Positions 33,141 to 42,030 are shown, numbered from the stretch's first letter. The stretch is DNA of 64,000 nt from Limosilactobacillus difficilis (GCF_947387495.1 NZ_CANDNU010000003.1:1-64000); one strand, 5' to 3'. Numbers and translations: made by a program. The notes: generated by a model not told the origin, from the sequence alone.

Positions 33141-33282
33141 TTTTTGAAACATCCCCCGCCCTGGTGCCCATCCAGGAAGAGCGCACACATTGCAGTCGTC
33201 TTGCATGCAAGCGGTGTTTTTAAAAATTTTGGGCGTCCGGGGCTGACTACAGATGTAAACAATACGAAAGGAGACCAAAAAC
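33141..33282. other. Probable cos region
   Basis: The 142-bp gap between the HNH and terminase genes has no coding frame. It is GC-richer than its surroundings and contains CCTGG/CCAGG arms (33160-33176), a TGCAgtcgtctTGCA pair and the palindrome TTGCATGCAA (33201-33210). In cos phages with an HNH-TerS-TerL order the cohesive-end site lies here. The exact nick positions cannot be read. Confidence 0.45.
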
Positions 33283-33738
33283 ATGGCAAAAAGTGCCTAT
33301 TTTAAGCAAAATAACGGGCAATTGCCTAGTAAACCGCCTGAATATTTAGGCAAATTAGCTCAGCAAACTTGGCGCAAGATTGTGCCTTATCTCGAGTCAA
33401 CTAGCCGAGTACAGCGAATCGATGCTTCGCTGGTCGAGCAATATTGTACTGAGTACGAACTGTACCGAATTGCTTATGCTGACATTTCAAAGAATGGCAT
33501 TCAGGATAAGTTGTTCCGGTCAGTGCAAAATTCCGCTGGTGAAATCATTGGCAAGGACTTTGTAGGTGTACGAAAGAATCCAGCTGTGACAACTATGAAT
33601 GATGCTCTAAAGCAGTTAAAAGCAATTGGCTCTCAACTAGGGCTATCACCGAAAGCACGGCAGGACTTAATGAAGATTGCTAGTTCCAAGAAAGGCAAGT
33701 CTGTTGCTGATCAGCTTAAAGATATTGGCTTGGTTTAG
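33283..33738 (+). CDS. Terminase small subunit, P27 family
   Basis: A 151-residue DNA-recognition subunit of the packaging motor. The P27-type pattern includes PPEYLGKLAQQTWRKIVPYL, DASLVEQYCTEYELYRIAY and GVRKNPAVTTMNDALKQLK. The C-terminal basic helix ends GLV. A GAAAGGAGA site precedes the ATG. It is followed by the large subunit. Confidence 0.92.
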   Translation: MAKSAYFKQNNGQLPSKPPEYLGKLAQQTWRKIVPYLESTSRVQRIDASLVEQYCTEYELYRIAYADISKNGIQDKLFRSVQNSAGEIIGKDFVGVRKNPAVTTMNDALKQLKAIGSQLGLSPKARQDLMKIASSKKGKSVADQLKDIGLV

Positions 33739-33754
33739 TCGGGAGGTGTAATGA

Positions 33755-35629
33755 GTGCAAGGAATCGATTTAACTCAGACTCATGATGTGGAGGGTGCTT
33801 ATCACACCTTAAAAGTCAATGATCTTCGCAAGAAATATACGGACCCCGCAACTAAGTACGCCTTTGATGTGCTTGATGGTAAATACATCACAGGATACTT
33901 AATGAAACTAGCGGCTTTACGTCATATTCGTGACTTACAACGCGCTGAAAACACCGATTTTTCATTTCATTACGATTTAAATGAAGTTAATAAAATTCTG
34001 AAGTTTGCTGGTATTGCTCCTAATGTTGATACTGGGAAGCCAACTCAACTGATGCCCTGGCAACAGTTCATTTTCGGAATGTTGTTTGGCTGGCGTGACG
34101 AATTAAACACGAAGCGCTTCACACGGGTTGTGCTTTCTGTTGCTCGTGGGCAAGGAAAAACTTATTTAATGGCTATCTACATGACTTATTCGTTTCTGAT
34201 TGAGTCGATGGGCCTATCTAACCAAGACTTCCTGGTAACTGCTGAGAACTATGATCAAACCGGTAAGCTATATGGTTATATTAAAAACATGCTTAGAAAG
34301 ATCATTGATGATCAGCCGGTATTTGCCAAACTGGCTAAAGAAGACGATCTGATTATTCATGACCACACTGGCATTGTGATGAACAAATTTAATAACAATC
34401 TCCGACCCCTGTCTTTTAATGCCGGAAAGTATGACTCGTATCACTTTACGACAGCGGTTTTTGATGAAGTGGGGAACATTAACAGCCGTGAAGGAACGAA
34501 AAAGATTGTTTCCGGACAAGTTAAGGTGCCGAATCACCAGTACATCGAGATTTCGACTTCTTATCCTGACCCTTCGGTGCCTTTCCATGATGAGCAGAAA
34601 ACTATTCAACAGGTCATGGAGCAGGACTTTAGCCGAGAAGCTGATCGGACACTTGGTTTAATTTGGGCACAGGACAGTCTGGATGAAACTTTTAAGCCCG
34701 GCACTTGGGTAAAATCGAATCCGCTGCTGGATTTGCCAAGCCAGAAAGATGTCCTGATGGACGGTTTACGTGACAAACGTGATGCTGACATGCTTGCTGG
34801 TACTGTCGATGACTTTCAGAACAAGAACCTCAATTTATGGTTGCAGGAAGCCACTAACGCTTATCTGAAGTTGTCCGATATTGAGTCAGCGGTGATTCCT
34901 GAGTTTGATATTCGCGGCCGTGACGTATATATCGGGTTTGACTACTCGATGTTCAGTGATAATACGGCAATCGCCTTCGTTTATCCGTATCAAGACGAGA
35001 ATGGTGAACAAAAATGGCATATCGAACAGCATAGTTTTATTCCTTGGAATAAGGCAGGGTCAATTCAAGCTAAAGAAAAACAGGATGGTATTGAGTATCG
35101 TGAACTTGTTAAGAAAGGCTATTGCACGATTACAAGCCACCCACAGGGGTTAATCAATGATGACCAGGTGTACAACTGGTTGCTAACTTATGTTGAAGAG
35201 AATCGGCTCCATGTCATTTTCTTTGGCTATGATGCCTGGGGTGCTACCAATGCGATCAAACAGATGGATTTGAACACTGACTTTCCGTTGGAGGCTATTC
35301 GTCAACGGACCTCTGAGCTAAAAGACCCAACTAAGTTCTTGCAAAAGATCTTTGTAGAAGGCAATGTGACTCGCTTAGATGACAAGATTATGGAAAAGGC
35401 TTTGATTAATGCCGAATTATACGAAGATAAGATTGGCATTCAGGTTGATAAAGCCAAAGCCACGTTAAAGATTGACGTAGTCGATGCAATTATTGATGCT
35501 CTTTATCAAGGCATGTATCACTTCGAGGACTTTGGAATTGCTAACGATAAGAGTCAACAGGTTGATCGGATGACAGCTGAGCAGGTAAAGAAGTGGTTTG
35601 AAAGCAAGGATAGTGGTTTACTTGATTAG
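33755..35629 (+). CDS. Terminase large subunit
   Basis: A 624-residue ATPase-nuclease that drives DNA into the prohead. The ATPase domain has Walker A SVARGQGKTYLMAIYM near residue 130 and Walker B TAVFDEVG. The RNase H-like nuclease domain begins YIGFDYSMFSDNTAIAF with later acidic residues near VVDAIIDALYQG. I use GTG 33755, six bases after GGGAGGTG. The ATG four bases upstream is in another frame and stops soon. Confidence 0.94.
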   Translation: MQGIDLTQTHDVEGAYHTLKVNDLRKKYTDPATKYAFDVLDGKYITGYLMKLAALRHIRDLQRAENTDFSFHYDLNEVNKILKFAGIAPNVDTGKPTQLMPWQQFIFGMLFGWRDELNTKRFTRVVLSVARGQGKTYLMAIYMTYSFLIESMGLSNQDFLVTAENYDQTGKLYGYIKNMLRKIIDDQPVFAKLAKEDDLIIHDHTGIVMNKFNNNLRPLSFNAGKYDSYHFTTAVFDEVGNINSREGTKKIVSGQVKVPNHQYIEISTSYPDPSVPFHDEQKTIQQVMEQDFSREADRTLGLIWAQDSLDETFKPGTWVKSNPLLDLPSQKDVLMDGLRDKRDADMLAGTVDDFQNKNLNLWLQEATNAYLKLSDIESAVIPEFDIRGRDVYIGFDYSMFSDNTAIAFVYPYQDENGEQKWHIEQHSFIPWNKAGSIQAKEKQDGIEYRELVKKGYCTITSHPQGLINDDQVYNWLLTYVEENRLHVIFFGYDAWGATNAIKQMDLNTDFPLEAIRQRTSELKDPTKFLQKIFVEGNVTRLDDKIMEKALINAELYEDKIGIQVDKAKATLKIDVVDAIIDALYQGMYHFEDFGIANDKSQQVDRMTAEQVKKWFESKDSGLLD

Positions 35630-35801
35630 CAAATTTTTTAAGAGTATATGGCAGTATTTTGATATCATATGTTTTCTTGCCGCTATTGCTTTTGCGGTAT
35701 GGGGATGCTTTTTACTGAGCTTTGTTGCTGGCATTTTTGCCATTGCGGCAGGCTTGCTTTTACTGGGCTGGTTATCTGAAAAAATAGCGTCCAGCCTTTA
35801 A
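35613..35801 (+). CDS. Small membrane protein after terminase
   Basis: About 62 residues with two hydrophobic helices (YFDIICFLAAIAFAVWG and LLSFVAGIFAIAAGLLLLGW). The gene begins inside the 3' end of the large terminase gene. The start is uncertain (TTG 35598, GTG 35613 or TTG 35622), with AAGGA at 35606 as the only ribosome-site hint. A membrane protein here is common in Lactobacillaceae phages; its role is unknown. Confidence 0.55.
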   Translation: MVYLISKFFKSIWQYFDIICFLAAIAFAVWGCFLLSFVAGIFAIAAGLLLLGWLSEKIASSL

Positions 35802-35822
35802 TAAGAAAGGAGGTGAATGCTA

Positions 35823-37028
35823 TTGCCGATTTTGAATGTAAGAAAATCATCTAGCCAGGGAATGGCAATCAACGATGATAGTGATGTGTTGCATTTCCTG
35901 ACTAACGAGGGTGACGATCGCTATGTTGACGCACGAGCTGCTCTTAAAAACTCTGACGTTTATTCAATCGTTTTTCAGTTAAGCTCCGATCTGGCTAATG
36001 GTACATTAAAAGCCGATGCGCCACGCGCCCAGGGAATTTTAAATAACCCTACGCAAACTAGCAATGGGCATGCGTTTTGGCAATCAATGTTTGCCCAGTT
36101 ACTGTTAGGTGGTGAATGCTTTGCATACCGTTGGCGTAATGAAAACGGAACAGATATGTCATGGGAGTACCTGAGACCCGATCAGGTTACTCCTTTTTTG
36201 TTAGAAGACGGTTCGGGTTTAATTTATAACGTCACTTTTGATGAACCCGGTACTGGTGTTGAAGCTATTCCACAGTCGAATATGATTCATATCCGCTTGC
36301 TTAGTAAAAACGGTGGGAAAACTGGTGTTAGTCCACTCTCTGCTTTAGCCAACGAACTTCAAATCAAGAATCAATCTAACAAGCTGACTCTTTCAGCATT
36401 GGCTCGGTCGATTATGTCGCCTGGAGTGCTGACCGTAAAACATGGTGGTTTGCTGAGTGATGCTGATAAAGCGGCACGTTCGCGCAAGTTCATGAAGCAA
36501 ACGAATGAGTCAAACAGCGGACCAATTGTTTTAGATGACTTGGAAGAGTACACACCGTTGGAAATCAAAAACAATGTGGCACAGTTACTGGACCAGGTTC
36601 AATGGACCAGCCAGCAAATTGCAAAGGTCTATGGTGTTTCTGATTCAATTATCAATGGCCAGGGCGATCAGCAGTCGTCTGTACAAATGATGAACAGCGA
36701 TTACATTAAGTCACTGTCACGATTTGCTAAGGCAATTGTGGGAGAGCTTAATACCAAGCTTAACGCAAATATCACAATGGATTTGCGTGCTGCGGTTGAT
36801 CCGCTGGGGGATGACTATGCTTCAACGGTGGCTAACTTGCAAAAGTCAGGTGTCTTAGATGCTAACCAAGTCACATGGCTATTACAGCAAAACAATTACT
36901 TGCCAGATGACTTGCCTAAGAAAGAACAATCACAAGCACAAGTTCAGCCAGTGCAGGTTGTTTCCGGTAATGATACTTCAGCGGAAGGAGGTGATAATGA
37001 TGACGAAGAAGATTCCAGTGAAAGGTGA
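35823..37028 (+). CDS. Portal protein, HK97 type
   Basis: A 401-residue subunit of the dodecameric portal through which DNA passes. The Phage_portal pattern is visible: NSDVYSIVFQLSSDLANG, WEYLRPDQVTPF, IPQSNMIHIRLLSKNGGKTGVSPL and a C-terminal acidic tail (EGGDNDDEEDSSE). TTG 35823 is preferred because AAAGGAGG is nine bases upstream; ATG 35817 is only three bases away from it. The end overlaps the protease gene. Confidence 0.92.
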   Translation: MPILNVRKSSSQGMAINDDSDVLHFLTNEGDDRYVDARAALKNSDVYSIVFQLSSDLANGTLKADAPRAQGILNNPTQTSNGHAFWQSMFAQLLLGGECFAYRWRNENGTDMSWEYLRPDQVTPFLLEDGSGLIYNVTFDEPGTGVEAIPQSNMIHIRLLSKNGGKTGVSPLSALANELQIKNQSNKLTLSALARSIMSPGVLTVKHGGLLSDADKAARSRKFMKQTNESNSGPIVLDDLEEYTPLEIKNNVAQLLDQVQWTSQQIAKVYGVSDSIINGQGDQQSSVQMMNSDYIKSLSRFAKAIVGELNTKLNANITMDLRAAVDPLGDDYASTVANLQKSGVLDANQVTWLLQQNNYLPDDLPKKEQSQAQVQPVQVVSGNDTSAEGGDNDDEEDSSER

Positions 37029-37719
37029 CATTGTTGATAACGAAGCGGCATCTTTTTACTCATTTTTTGACATTCCAGCAACGTCTCCGGCTTCAGTAAG
37101 TAACGCAATCGATTCTGCTGATGGCGACGATCTGGAAGTTGATATTGCTTCCAATGGTGGTGATGTGTTTGCCGCTTCTGAGATCTACACGAAGCTGAAA
37201 GCCTATCAAGGTCAGGTTACGGTTAATATTGAAGGTTTGGCCGCGTCTGCTGCTAGTGTCATTGCGATGGCTGGCAATGTAATTAATATGTCACCGACAG
37301 CTCAAATGATGATTCATAAAGCATGGACTTATACCGCTGGTAATTCTGATGATTTGGCTCACGATTCACAAATGATGGATAAAACCGATCAATCAATTGT
37401 GAATGCCTATGCTGATAAAACGGGGTTGAAACGTGAGGATATTTTGAAGATGATGCAAGACGAGACTTGGATGACCGCACAAGACGCGGTAGACAAGGGT
37501 TTCGCCGATAAGATTATGTTTGTGGATGAGAAAACGCCACAGGTGGTTAACGCCGCCTCGCCTATTGTGCCCAAAGCTGCTGTAAATAAGTTGTTGACAT
37601 TAATTTCGTCAGCTAAGAAGCAACCAACTGAGAACAAAACAAAGGAAAAGTCAATTCCTAGTCTACGTGACCAGAAATTGGCTATTTTATTAGGCAAAGG
37701 AGGAAATGATAATGCCTAA
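37000..37719 (+). CDS. ClpP-like prohead maturation protease
   Basis: A 239-residue serine protease of the ClpP/S14 phage type that processes the capsid protein during head maturation. The catalytic Ser is in NIEGLAASAASVIAMAG and the His in AQMMIHKAWTY; a substrate-binding IASNGGDVFAA segment is present. AAGGAGG lies eight bases before ATG 37000 (ATG 36997 is also possible). It overlaps the portal gene by 29 bp. Confidence 0.92.
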   Translation: MTKKIPVKGDIVDNEAASFYSFFDIPATSPASVSNAIDSADGDDLEVDIASNGGDVFAASEIYTKLKAYQGQVTVNIEGLAASAASVIAMAGNVINMSPTAQMMIHKAWTYTAGNSDDLAHDSQMMDKTDQSIVNAYADKTGLKREDILKMMQDETWMTAQDAVDKGFADKIMFVDEKTPQVVNAASPIVPKAAVNKLLTLISSAKKQPTENKTKEKSIPSLRDQKLAILLGKGGNDNA

Positions 37720-38917
37720 AAATATTAATAAATTGAATGACGCATGGATCGAAGCCGGTCAAAAGGTATCAGATCTGAATGCTAAGATTAATACTGCCGT
37801 TCTTGACGACAATTTCGATAAAAAGGAATTTTCTAAGCTCAAGGAAGAACGTGACAGTGCTAAGGCTCAACGTGATGCCATTAAGGACCAACTTGACGAA
37901 GCCCGTGCGGCTGAAGTTATCAAGATGGACAACGGTAAGGAAAATCGGAAACCGCTAAATAAGGAAGAAACTAACCTTAAGGATAAGTTCGTCAAGGATA
38001 TTAAGAATATGGTTCACGGCCGTTTTGATGCGATTTCATCTGATGCAACGGTCGATAATAATGGCGATGGCGGCTTTGGCTTGACGATTCCTCAAGACAT
38101 TCAGACCGCTATTCACCAGCTGGTTCGTTCTTTTGCGACTCTGCAAAATTACGTCAATGTTGAATCTGTTGGTACGAACCGTGGTTCTCGCGTTTACGAA
38201 AACGAAAACACTATCAAGCCAATGGCTAAGATGGACGAAGGTGCTGAAATCCCTGGCGCTGATCCTGCCAAGCTCCACATGATCAAGTACTTAATCAGTG
38301 ATTACGGTGCTATGTACACCTTGACCAACGACTTGCTGATGGATAGTGCTGAAGCATTGTTGAACTATCTGACTACTCAAATTGCTAAGCAAGACGCAGT
38401 TACTCGGAACGTAGCTATTTTGGGTGTTATGAATGCTGCTCCTAAGAAGCCAACGATTTCCAAGTTTGATGATATTAAGGACTTGTCAAACAACACGCTA
38501 GATCCAGCAATCGAAACTACCTCCATTTTTATTACTAACCAATCTGGCTACAACATTTTAAGCAAGGCTAAGGACGCAGAAGGACGTTACCTGTTACAAC
38601 CAGACGTTACTCAGCCAGGGCGTTATCAGATTGATGGTCATCAGGTTGTTCGGATTGCTGATAAGTGGTTACCAGATGTTTCCGGGTCTCACCCGTTGTA
38701 CTTTGGTGATTTCAAGCAAGCTGTGACTCTGTTTGACCGCCAGGATATGCAGATTTTGGCTACTAATATCGGTGCTGGTGCTTATGAAACGAACACTTAC
38801 AAGGTACGTGTAATTGATCGGTTCGACGTTCAAGCTACTGATACTGGTGCAATGGCGGTCGGCTCATTCAAGACAGTTGCTAATCAAACCCCAGCCACTA
38901 CAGAAGTTACCAAGTAA
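37712..38917 (+). CDS. Major capsid protein, HK97 fold
   Basis: A 401-residue coat protein. The first 90 or so residues are a charged coiled coil (FSKLKEERDSAKAQRDAIKD), the scaffolding-like delta domain removed by the protease. The coat domain follows with GGFGLTIPQDIQTAIHQLV, GAEIPGADPAKLHMIKYLIS and a C-terminal AYETNTYKVRVIDRFDVQ. The ATG at 37712 has AAGGAGG eight bases upstream and overlaps the protease stop. Confidence 0.93.
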   Translation: MPKNINKLNDAWIEAGQKVSDLNAKINTAVLDDNFDKKEFSKLKEERDSAKAQRDAIKDQLDEARAAEVIKMDNGKENRKPLNKEETNLKDKFVKDIKNMVHGRFDAISSDATVDNNGDGGFGLTIPQDIQTAIHQLVRSFATLQNYVNVESVGTNRGSRVYENENTIKPMAKMDEGAEIPGADPAKLHMIKYLISDYGAMYTLTNDLLMDSAEALLNYLTTQIAKQDAVTRNVAILGVMNAAPKKPTISKFDDIKDLSNNTLDPAIETTSIFITNQSGYNILSKAKDAEGRYLLQPDVTQPGRYQIDGHQVVRIADKWLPDVSGSHPLYFGDFKQAVTLFDRQDMQILATNIGAGAYETNTYKVRVIDRFDVQATDTGAMAVGSFKTVANQTPATTEVTK

Positions 38918-38931
38918 GGCGGTGAATGACG

Positions 38932-39297
38932 ATGAGTGATAGTAGCCAAGAAGTACCTATCGAACGAGTAAAAGAAGTTCTTTACTTAGATGGCAATGAT
39001 GATGACGAGTTACTGCACTCATATGTCACTGCTGCGGATGCTTTCGTTCATAATGCTGTGGGCACGGACGTGAACAAGTTTTATAGTAATGACAAAGTTG
39101 AACCGTTAGTTGAAGTCGCTGTGGTTTCTTTAGCTGCGACTTACTACCAAAATCGTTTAGCTTTGTCAGATGTTCGAACTTATCCGGTCGATTTTACCGT
39201 TGATAGCATCATTGCTCAGTTACGAGTAATGCGGAATTCTTTTGAAGAGGGTGGAAAGAATGAAAATAGCTCTGCACAGACTCAACCATCTGATTGA
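38932..39297 (+). CDS. Head-tail connector protein (gp6-like)
   Basis: A 121-residue adaptor of the HK97 gp6/Phage_gp6 group that docks on the portal. Typical segments are VKEVLYLDGNDDDELLHSYV and VEVAVVSLAATYYQNRLAL. It begins at ATG 38932 with AAGGCGG upstream and overlaps the next gene. Confidence 0.85.
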   Translation: MSDSSQEVPIERVKEVLYLDGNDDDELLHSYVTAADAFVHNAVGTDVNKFYSNDKVEPLVEVAVVSLAATYYQNRLALSDVRTYPVDFTVDSIIAQLRVMRNSFEEGGKNENSSAQTQPSD

Positions 39298-39622
39298 ATT
39301 TGGAACGACTAAAACTGTTTCTTCTCACACTCTCGAAGGGTCTAAGGAAACATTTGTGCCACAGCTGAAACTTCATTTTGCTTATTATCAACGTGCTCAG
39401 GCGCTTCAATACCAGCTTGTTGGCATGCACCTACAAGACACGATTGAGATCGCTGTGCGTAAAAACAAGCACGTGAATGATAAGCAACTAGCGCGGATTG
39501 TCGGTCAAAATACAATTTACAAGATCATCAATTACTCACGCGATTCAACAGGTGATCCGATTGGTTTTGACCTGATTACGCTTCGTGACAGTAAGAAGAT
39601 TGGAAGTGACGGTAATGGCTGA
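39260..39622 (+). CDS. Phage head closure protein
   Basis: A 120-residue protein in the head-closure (gp16-like, Phage_H_T_join) position. It contains LHFAYYQRAQALQYQLVGMH, TIEIAVRKNKHVNDK and YKIINYSRDSTGDPIGFDLI. It overlaps both neighbours, as is normal for this cluster. Assignment rests on order and pattern. Confidence 0.82.
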   Translation: MKIALHRLNHLIEFGTTKTVSSHTLEGSKETFVPQLKLHFAYYQRAQALQYQLVGMHLQDTIEIAVRKNKHVNDKQLARIVGQNTIYKIINYSRDSTGDPIGFDLITLRDSKKIGSDGNG

Positions 39623-40046
39623 TTTGGATAAGCTGATGGAAAACTTTGCGGAACGAGCAGAAAAGCTAGTTGTGCCTGATCAAGCTAAGCGTAAAGCTAT
39701 GACTGCTGCCGGTGCGGAAGTTCTAACTAAGGCTTTAAAAGAAGAAACCCGTGATAAGCACTATCGGATTCGTAAGATTGGCAAAGTTAAGCACTTAGCT
39801 GACTCGGTAACGTTTCAAAACACGGACGTTAACGGTGAAGATAATGGCAATTCAGTTGTGGGCTTTCAAGGCAAAGAATCAGGCATTAACCATGCCCGAA
39901 TTGCTCGGTTTTTAAACGACGGTACAAAATACATTACTGGTGATAGTTTTGTTGACAACACTCGTCGAGATCAAGCCGCGAAGGTATTAGCCGCTGAAAA
40001 GGCGGTCTATGATTCTGGAGGTGAGGGCCGTGGATCTACCGACTAA
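39615..40046 (+). CDS. HK97 gp10-like tail completion protein
   Basis: A 143-residue protein with the HK97_gp10 pattern: a helical start (DLDKLMENFAERAEKLV), then KAMTAAGAEVLTKALKEETR, and HARIARFLNDGTKYITGDSF. It acts at the head-tail joint. ATG 39615 lies inside the end of the closure-protein gene. Confidence 0.87.
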   Translation: MADLDKLMENFAERAEKLVVPDQAKRKAMTAAGAEVLTKALKEETRDKHYRIRKIGKVKHLADSVTFQNTDVNGEDNGNSVVGFQGKESGINHARIARFLNDGTKYITGDSFVDNTRRDQAAKVLAAEKAVYDSGGEGRGSTD

Positions 40047-40416
40047 CCAAGCCGAAGACTTGATTAAGTCAGGGAAATTTGACTGGATTGATCAAATTAT
40101 TGTTGGCCCAATTCCACGTGAAATGGCCGGTAATACTGATCAAACAATTTGTCGAATTAGCGAATGGCTCAATGAACCGACTGGATATGCTAATGCAACG
40201 TTTAAAGGATGGACAATTGGTGTGGAAGTTCAGATTTTCTATAAGTTTGATTCTGGCATCGCTACTTTAAATAATGAGATTGCACTAGCAAAACTATTTG
40301 TAAAAAATCATTGGACTGTTGAGCAATCTAATGATCACATTCAAGACCCTGACACGCACCAAGTGACTAAGGTCTTTTATTTTGCCAAAAATGAATTACT
40401 AAAGGAGGAAAGGTAA
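40030..40416 (+). CDS. DUF806 tail completion protein
   Basis: A 128-residue protein of the DUF806 family, found just before the major tail gene. It begins at GTG 40030 after GGAGGTGAG and contains PTNQAEDLIKSGKFDWIDQI, VEVQIFYKF and QVTKVFYFAKNE. It probably forms the tail terminator ring. Confidence 0.85.
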   Translation: MDLPTNQAEDLIKSGKFDWIDQIIVGPIPREMAGNTDQTICRISEWLNEPTGYANATFKGWTIGVEVQIFYKFDSGIATLNNEIALAKLFVKNHWTVEQSNDHIQDPDTHQVTKVFYFAKNELLKEER

Positions 40417-40418
40417 AC

Positions 40419-41120
40419 ATGGCAGGTACTTCTCTTAAGGGTATTGACTTCGTAATGCTCGGCCTTACGGACAATACTGGAAAGTTAATTGCAGACGCTG
40501 ATAAAGGTCTGGATAAAACTGGCATTGCATTGATTGACGGTGATGGCGATGGTGCTACAACTGCTAACATCACAGCCCTCGAAGAAGCTGGTCAACAGCA
40601 ATACGCTAACAACAAGGTGAAGCGGGTTAACCACGGGGTACCATCTCCGCAGGTTGCTTTGACTATGTTGGACATGCCTTATGACATTGCTCGTAAGTGC
40701 GTTGGCTATCAAGAAATTGGCGGTGGGGCTGTGTTAGGCAACAATAAACCGCACGTTGCCTTGATGATTGCTTCACATGATTTTGACGGGAATTGGTTCT
40801 TCGATGCTTTTGCAAACGGTGAAATGATTATTCCTACTCGGAATCATGGTACTAGCAACAAAAACGAAACTGATAGTAACGTGGCTTTCACCTACCAGTC
40901 ATTGGCACCAATTCCGAATAATGTCTTTGTCAACAACGATGGCTCTCAACAGAGTTACAAGATGTACAACTCTGGTGATACGGGCTTCAAGTACGAAGAC
41001 ATGTTTAAGGAAGTCTTCGGCGGCTACACTGGTGATAATCCGATGGCCAATTATGTTGCTGGGACTACTGCTGGGTCATTTATGAATGGCAGTGGTTCTG
41101 GTGCTGATGTTCACGCTTAA
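40419..41120 (+). CDS. Major tail tube protein
   Basis: A 233-residue subunit of the tail tube. It has the phi13-type major tail pattern: IDFVMLGLTDNTGKLIADAD, an alternating beta pattern and GYQEIGGGAVLGNNKPHVAL, then FDGNWFFDAFANGEM. AAAGGAGGAAA precedes the ATG. Followed by the G/GT chaperone genes as in other long-tailed phages. Confidence 0.9.
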   Translation: MAGTSLKGIDFVMLGLTDNTGKLIADADKGLDKTGIALIDGDGDGATTANITALEEAGQQQYANNKVKRVNHGVPSPQVALTMLDMPYDIARKCVGYQEIGGGAVLGNNKPHVALMIASHDFDGNWFFDAFANGEMIIPTRNHGTSNKNETDSNVAFTYQSLAPIPNNVFVNNDGSQQSYKMYNSGDTGFKYEDMFKEVFGGYTGDNPMANYVAGTTAGSFMNGSGSGADVHA

Positions 41121-41188
41121 TTTTAAGTTGCAAACTCGCCTGAGAAAGTCAACAGTAGCTTATGCGGCGGGTGATAGGAGGATTTTAA

Positions 41189-41575
41189 ATGAAGATTGAC
41201 ACAAAGCCATTAGGCATTGGTAAGAATTCCATTGAAGTCGCAGGGTCGTGGGGCCAAGTTGATAAAGCTGATGAATTAATGATTGCTCTGTACAGTATTG
41301 ATGCTGATCAGAGCGATATGGTGAAGTCATTGAAGTCCGAACGAGAAATGATGAAGAAGGCTATGGAATTCTTCAAAGATATTTTCCATCTTAACACCAA
41401 AGAGGCCAATGTTGTTTTTAACAAAGTTGATGGTCAAACCATGAATCTATACATTTCCTATGTTTGCGGATTGGTTAAAGGTGCTGCGGAACAATCATTT
41501 GCCGATTTTAAGAAGAGCGTGGAGACAACCTCGGCCCCAAAAGAGCAACCGTCGGAGACGCCAAAAGAGCAGTAG
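41189..41575 (+). CDS. Tail assembly chaperone G
   Basis: A 128-residue chaperone that coats the tape measure protein during tail assembly. Its first part starts MKIDTKPLGIGKNSIEVAGS. The C-terminus is Glu/Pro/Lys-rich (APKEQPSETPKEQ). Near the end it contains a -1 slippery heptamer, which produces the longer GT form. RBS AGGAGG lies ahead of the ATG. Confidence 0.88.
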   Translation: MKIDTKPLGIGKNSIEVAGSWGQVDKADELMIALYSIDADQSDMVKSLKSEREMMKKAMEFFKDIFHLNTKEANVVFNKVDGQTMNLYISYVCGLVKGAAEQSFADFKKSVETTSAPKEQPSETPKEQ

Positions 41576-41772
41576 ATCATTATCAGCAAGAACTAGAAGA
41601 CCGTAACTATTTAAAACAACAATTGCTGTTTAAAGGCGGATTAGCACCATCAGAAATTGATAAGCAGAATTATTTAACATTCTTGCAAGTTCTGAAGGCT
41701 CGCCCACGTCAAGATCGGCCAATGAATGCTGGAGATGCTCATAAGAGAATCGCTCAAATGTTTAGCAATTAG
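41189..41772 (+). CDS. Tail assembly chaperone GT (programmed -1 frameshift product)
   Basis: If ribosomes slip back one base at 41536-41542, reading continues from 41542 in a 76-codon open frame to TAG 41770-41772. The added T domain includes VDHYQQELEDRNYLKQQLL, GGLAPSEIDKQNYLTFLQVL and MNAGDAHKRIAQMF. This gives a fusion of about 194 residues. The GT fusion is a conserved feature of siphoviruses and is required for tail assembly in lambda. The T frame has no start signal of its own. Confidence 0.82.
41536..41542 (+). promoter_or_regulatory. -1 ribosomal slippery site CCCAAAA
   Basis: The heptamer is in the X_XXY_YYZ register relative to gene G (C CCA AAA). It lies 11 codons before the G stop, and the -1 frame is open for 76 codons past it. 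Confidence 0.85.
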
Positions 41773-41774
41773 CG

Positions 41775-41780
41775 TATAAT
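41775..41780 (+). promoter_or_regulatory. -10 box ahead of a small membrane gene in the tail operon
   Basis: A perfect TATAAT lies 15 bp before GTG 41795. No good -35 was found 17 bp upstream, so strength is uncertain. Confidence 0.4.
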
Positions 41781-41794
41781 TAGGGCGAAAGTAA

Positions 41795-42001
41795 GTGAGC
41801 ATAGTGAAAGAAAAATGGCTTAATTTTTACAATAGCCGATGGTTTATACCCATGACGGCAGTCATCTTGTTGGCTGTTGGCACTGCAATTCTATATGCTT
41901 TTTTAGAACACTTTCATTTGTGGTTCGCCTTATTATTAATAGTGATTTTATATGTGATAAGTAAAATAGTTGCTTGGATCTTGAGAGCAATTTTCAGATA
42001 A
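41795..42001 (+). CDS. 68-residue membrane protein inserted between GT and tape measure genes
   Basis: Two hydrophobic helices (FIPMTAVILLAVGTAILYAF and WFALLLIVILYVISKIVAWIL) and a basic end. It starts at GTG 41795 or GTG 41804; no clear ribosome site is seen. A TATAAT box precedes it and a terminator follows, the hallmark of a moron. No family recognised. Its role in lysogens or particles is unknown. Confidence 0.6.
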   Translation: MSIVKEKWLNFYNSRWFIPMTAVILLAVGTAILYAFLEHFHLWFALLLIVILYVISKIVAWILRAIFR

Positions 42002-42004
42002 ATT

Positions 42005-42030
42005 GGCCGATTTCATATCGGTCTTTTTTT
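42005..42030 (+). terminator. Terminator between the small membrane gene and the tape measure gene
   Basis: GGCCGAT (42005-42011) pairs with ATCGGTC (42017-42023), one G-U pair, followed by seven T's. It stands inside the late operon, so late transcription must read through it or restart. Confidence 0.75.
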
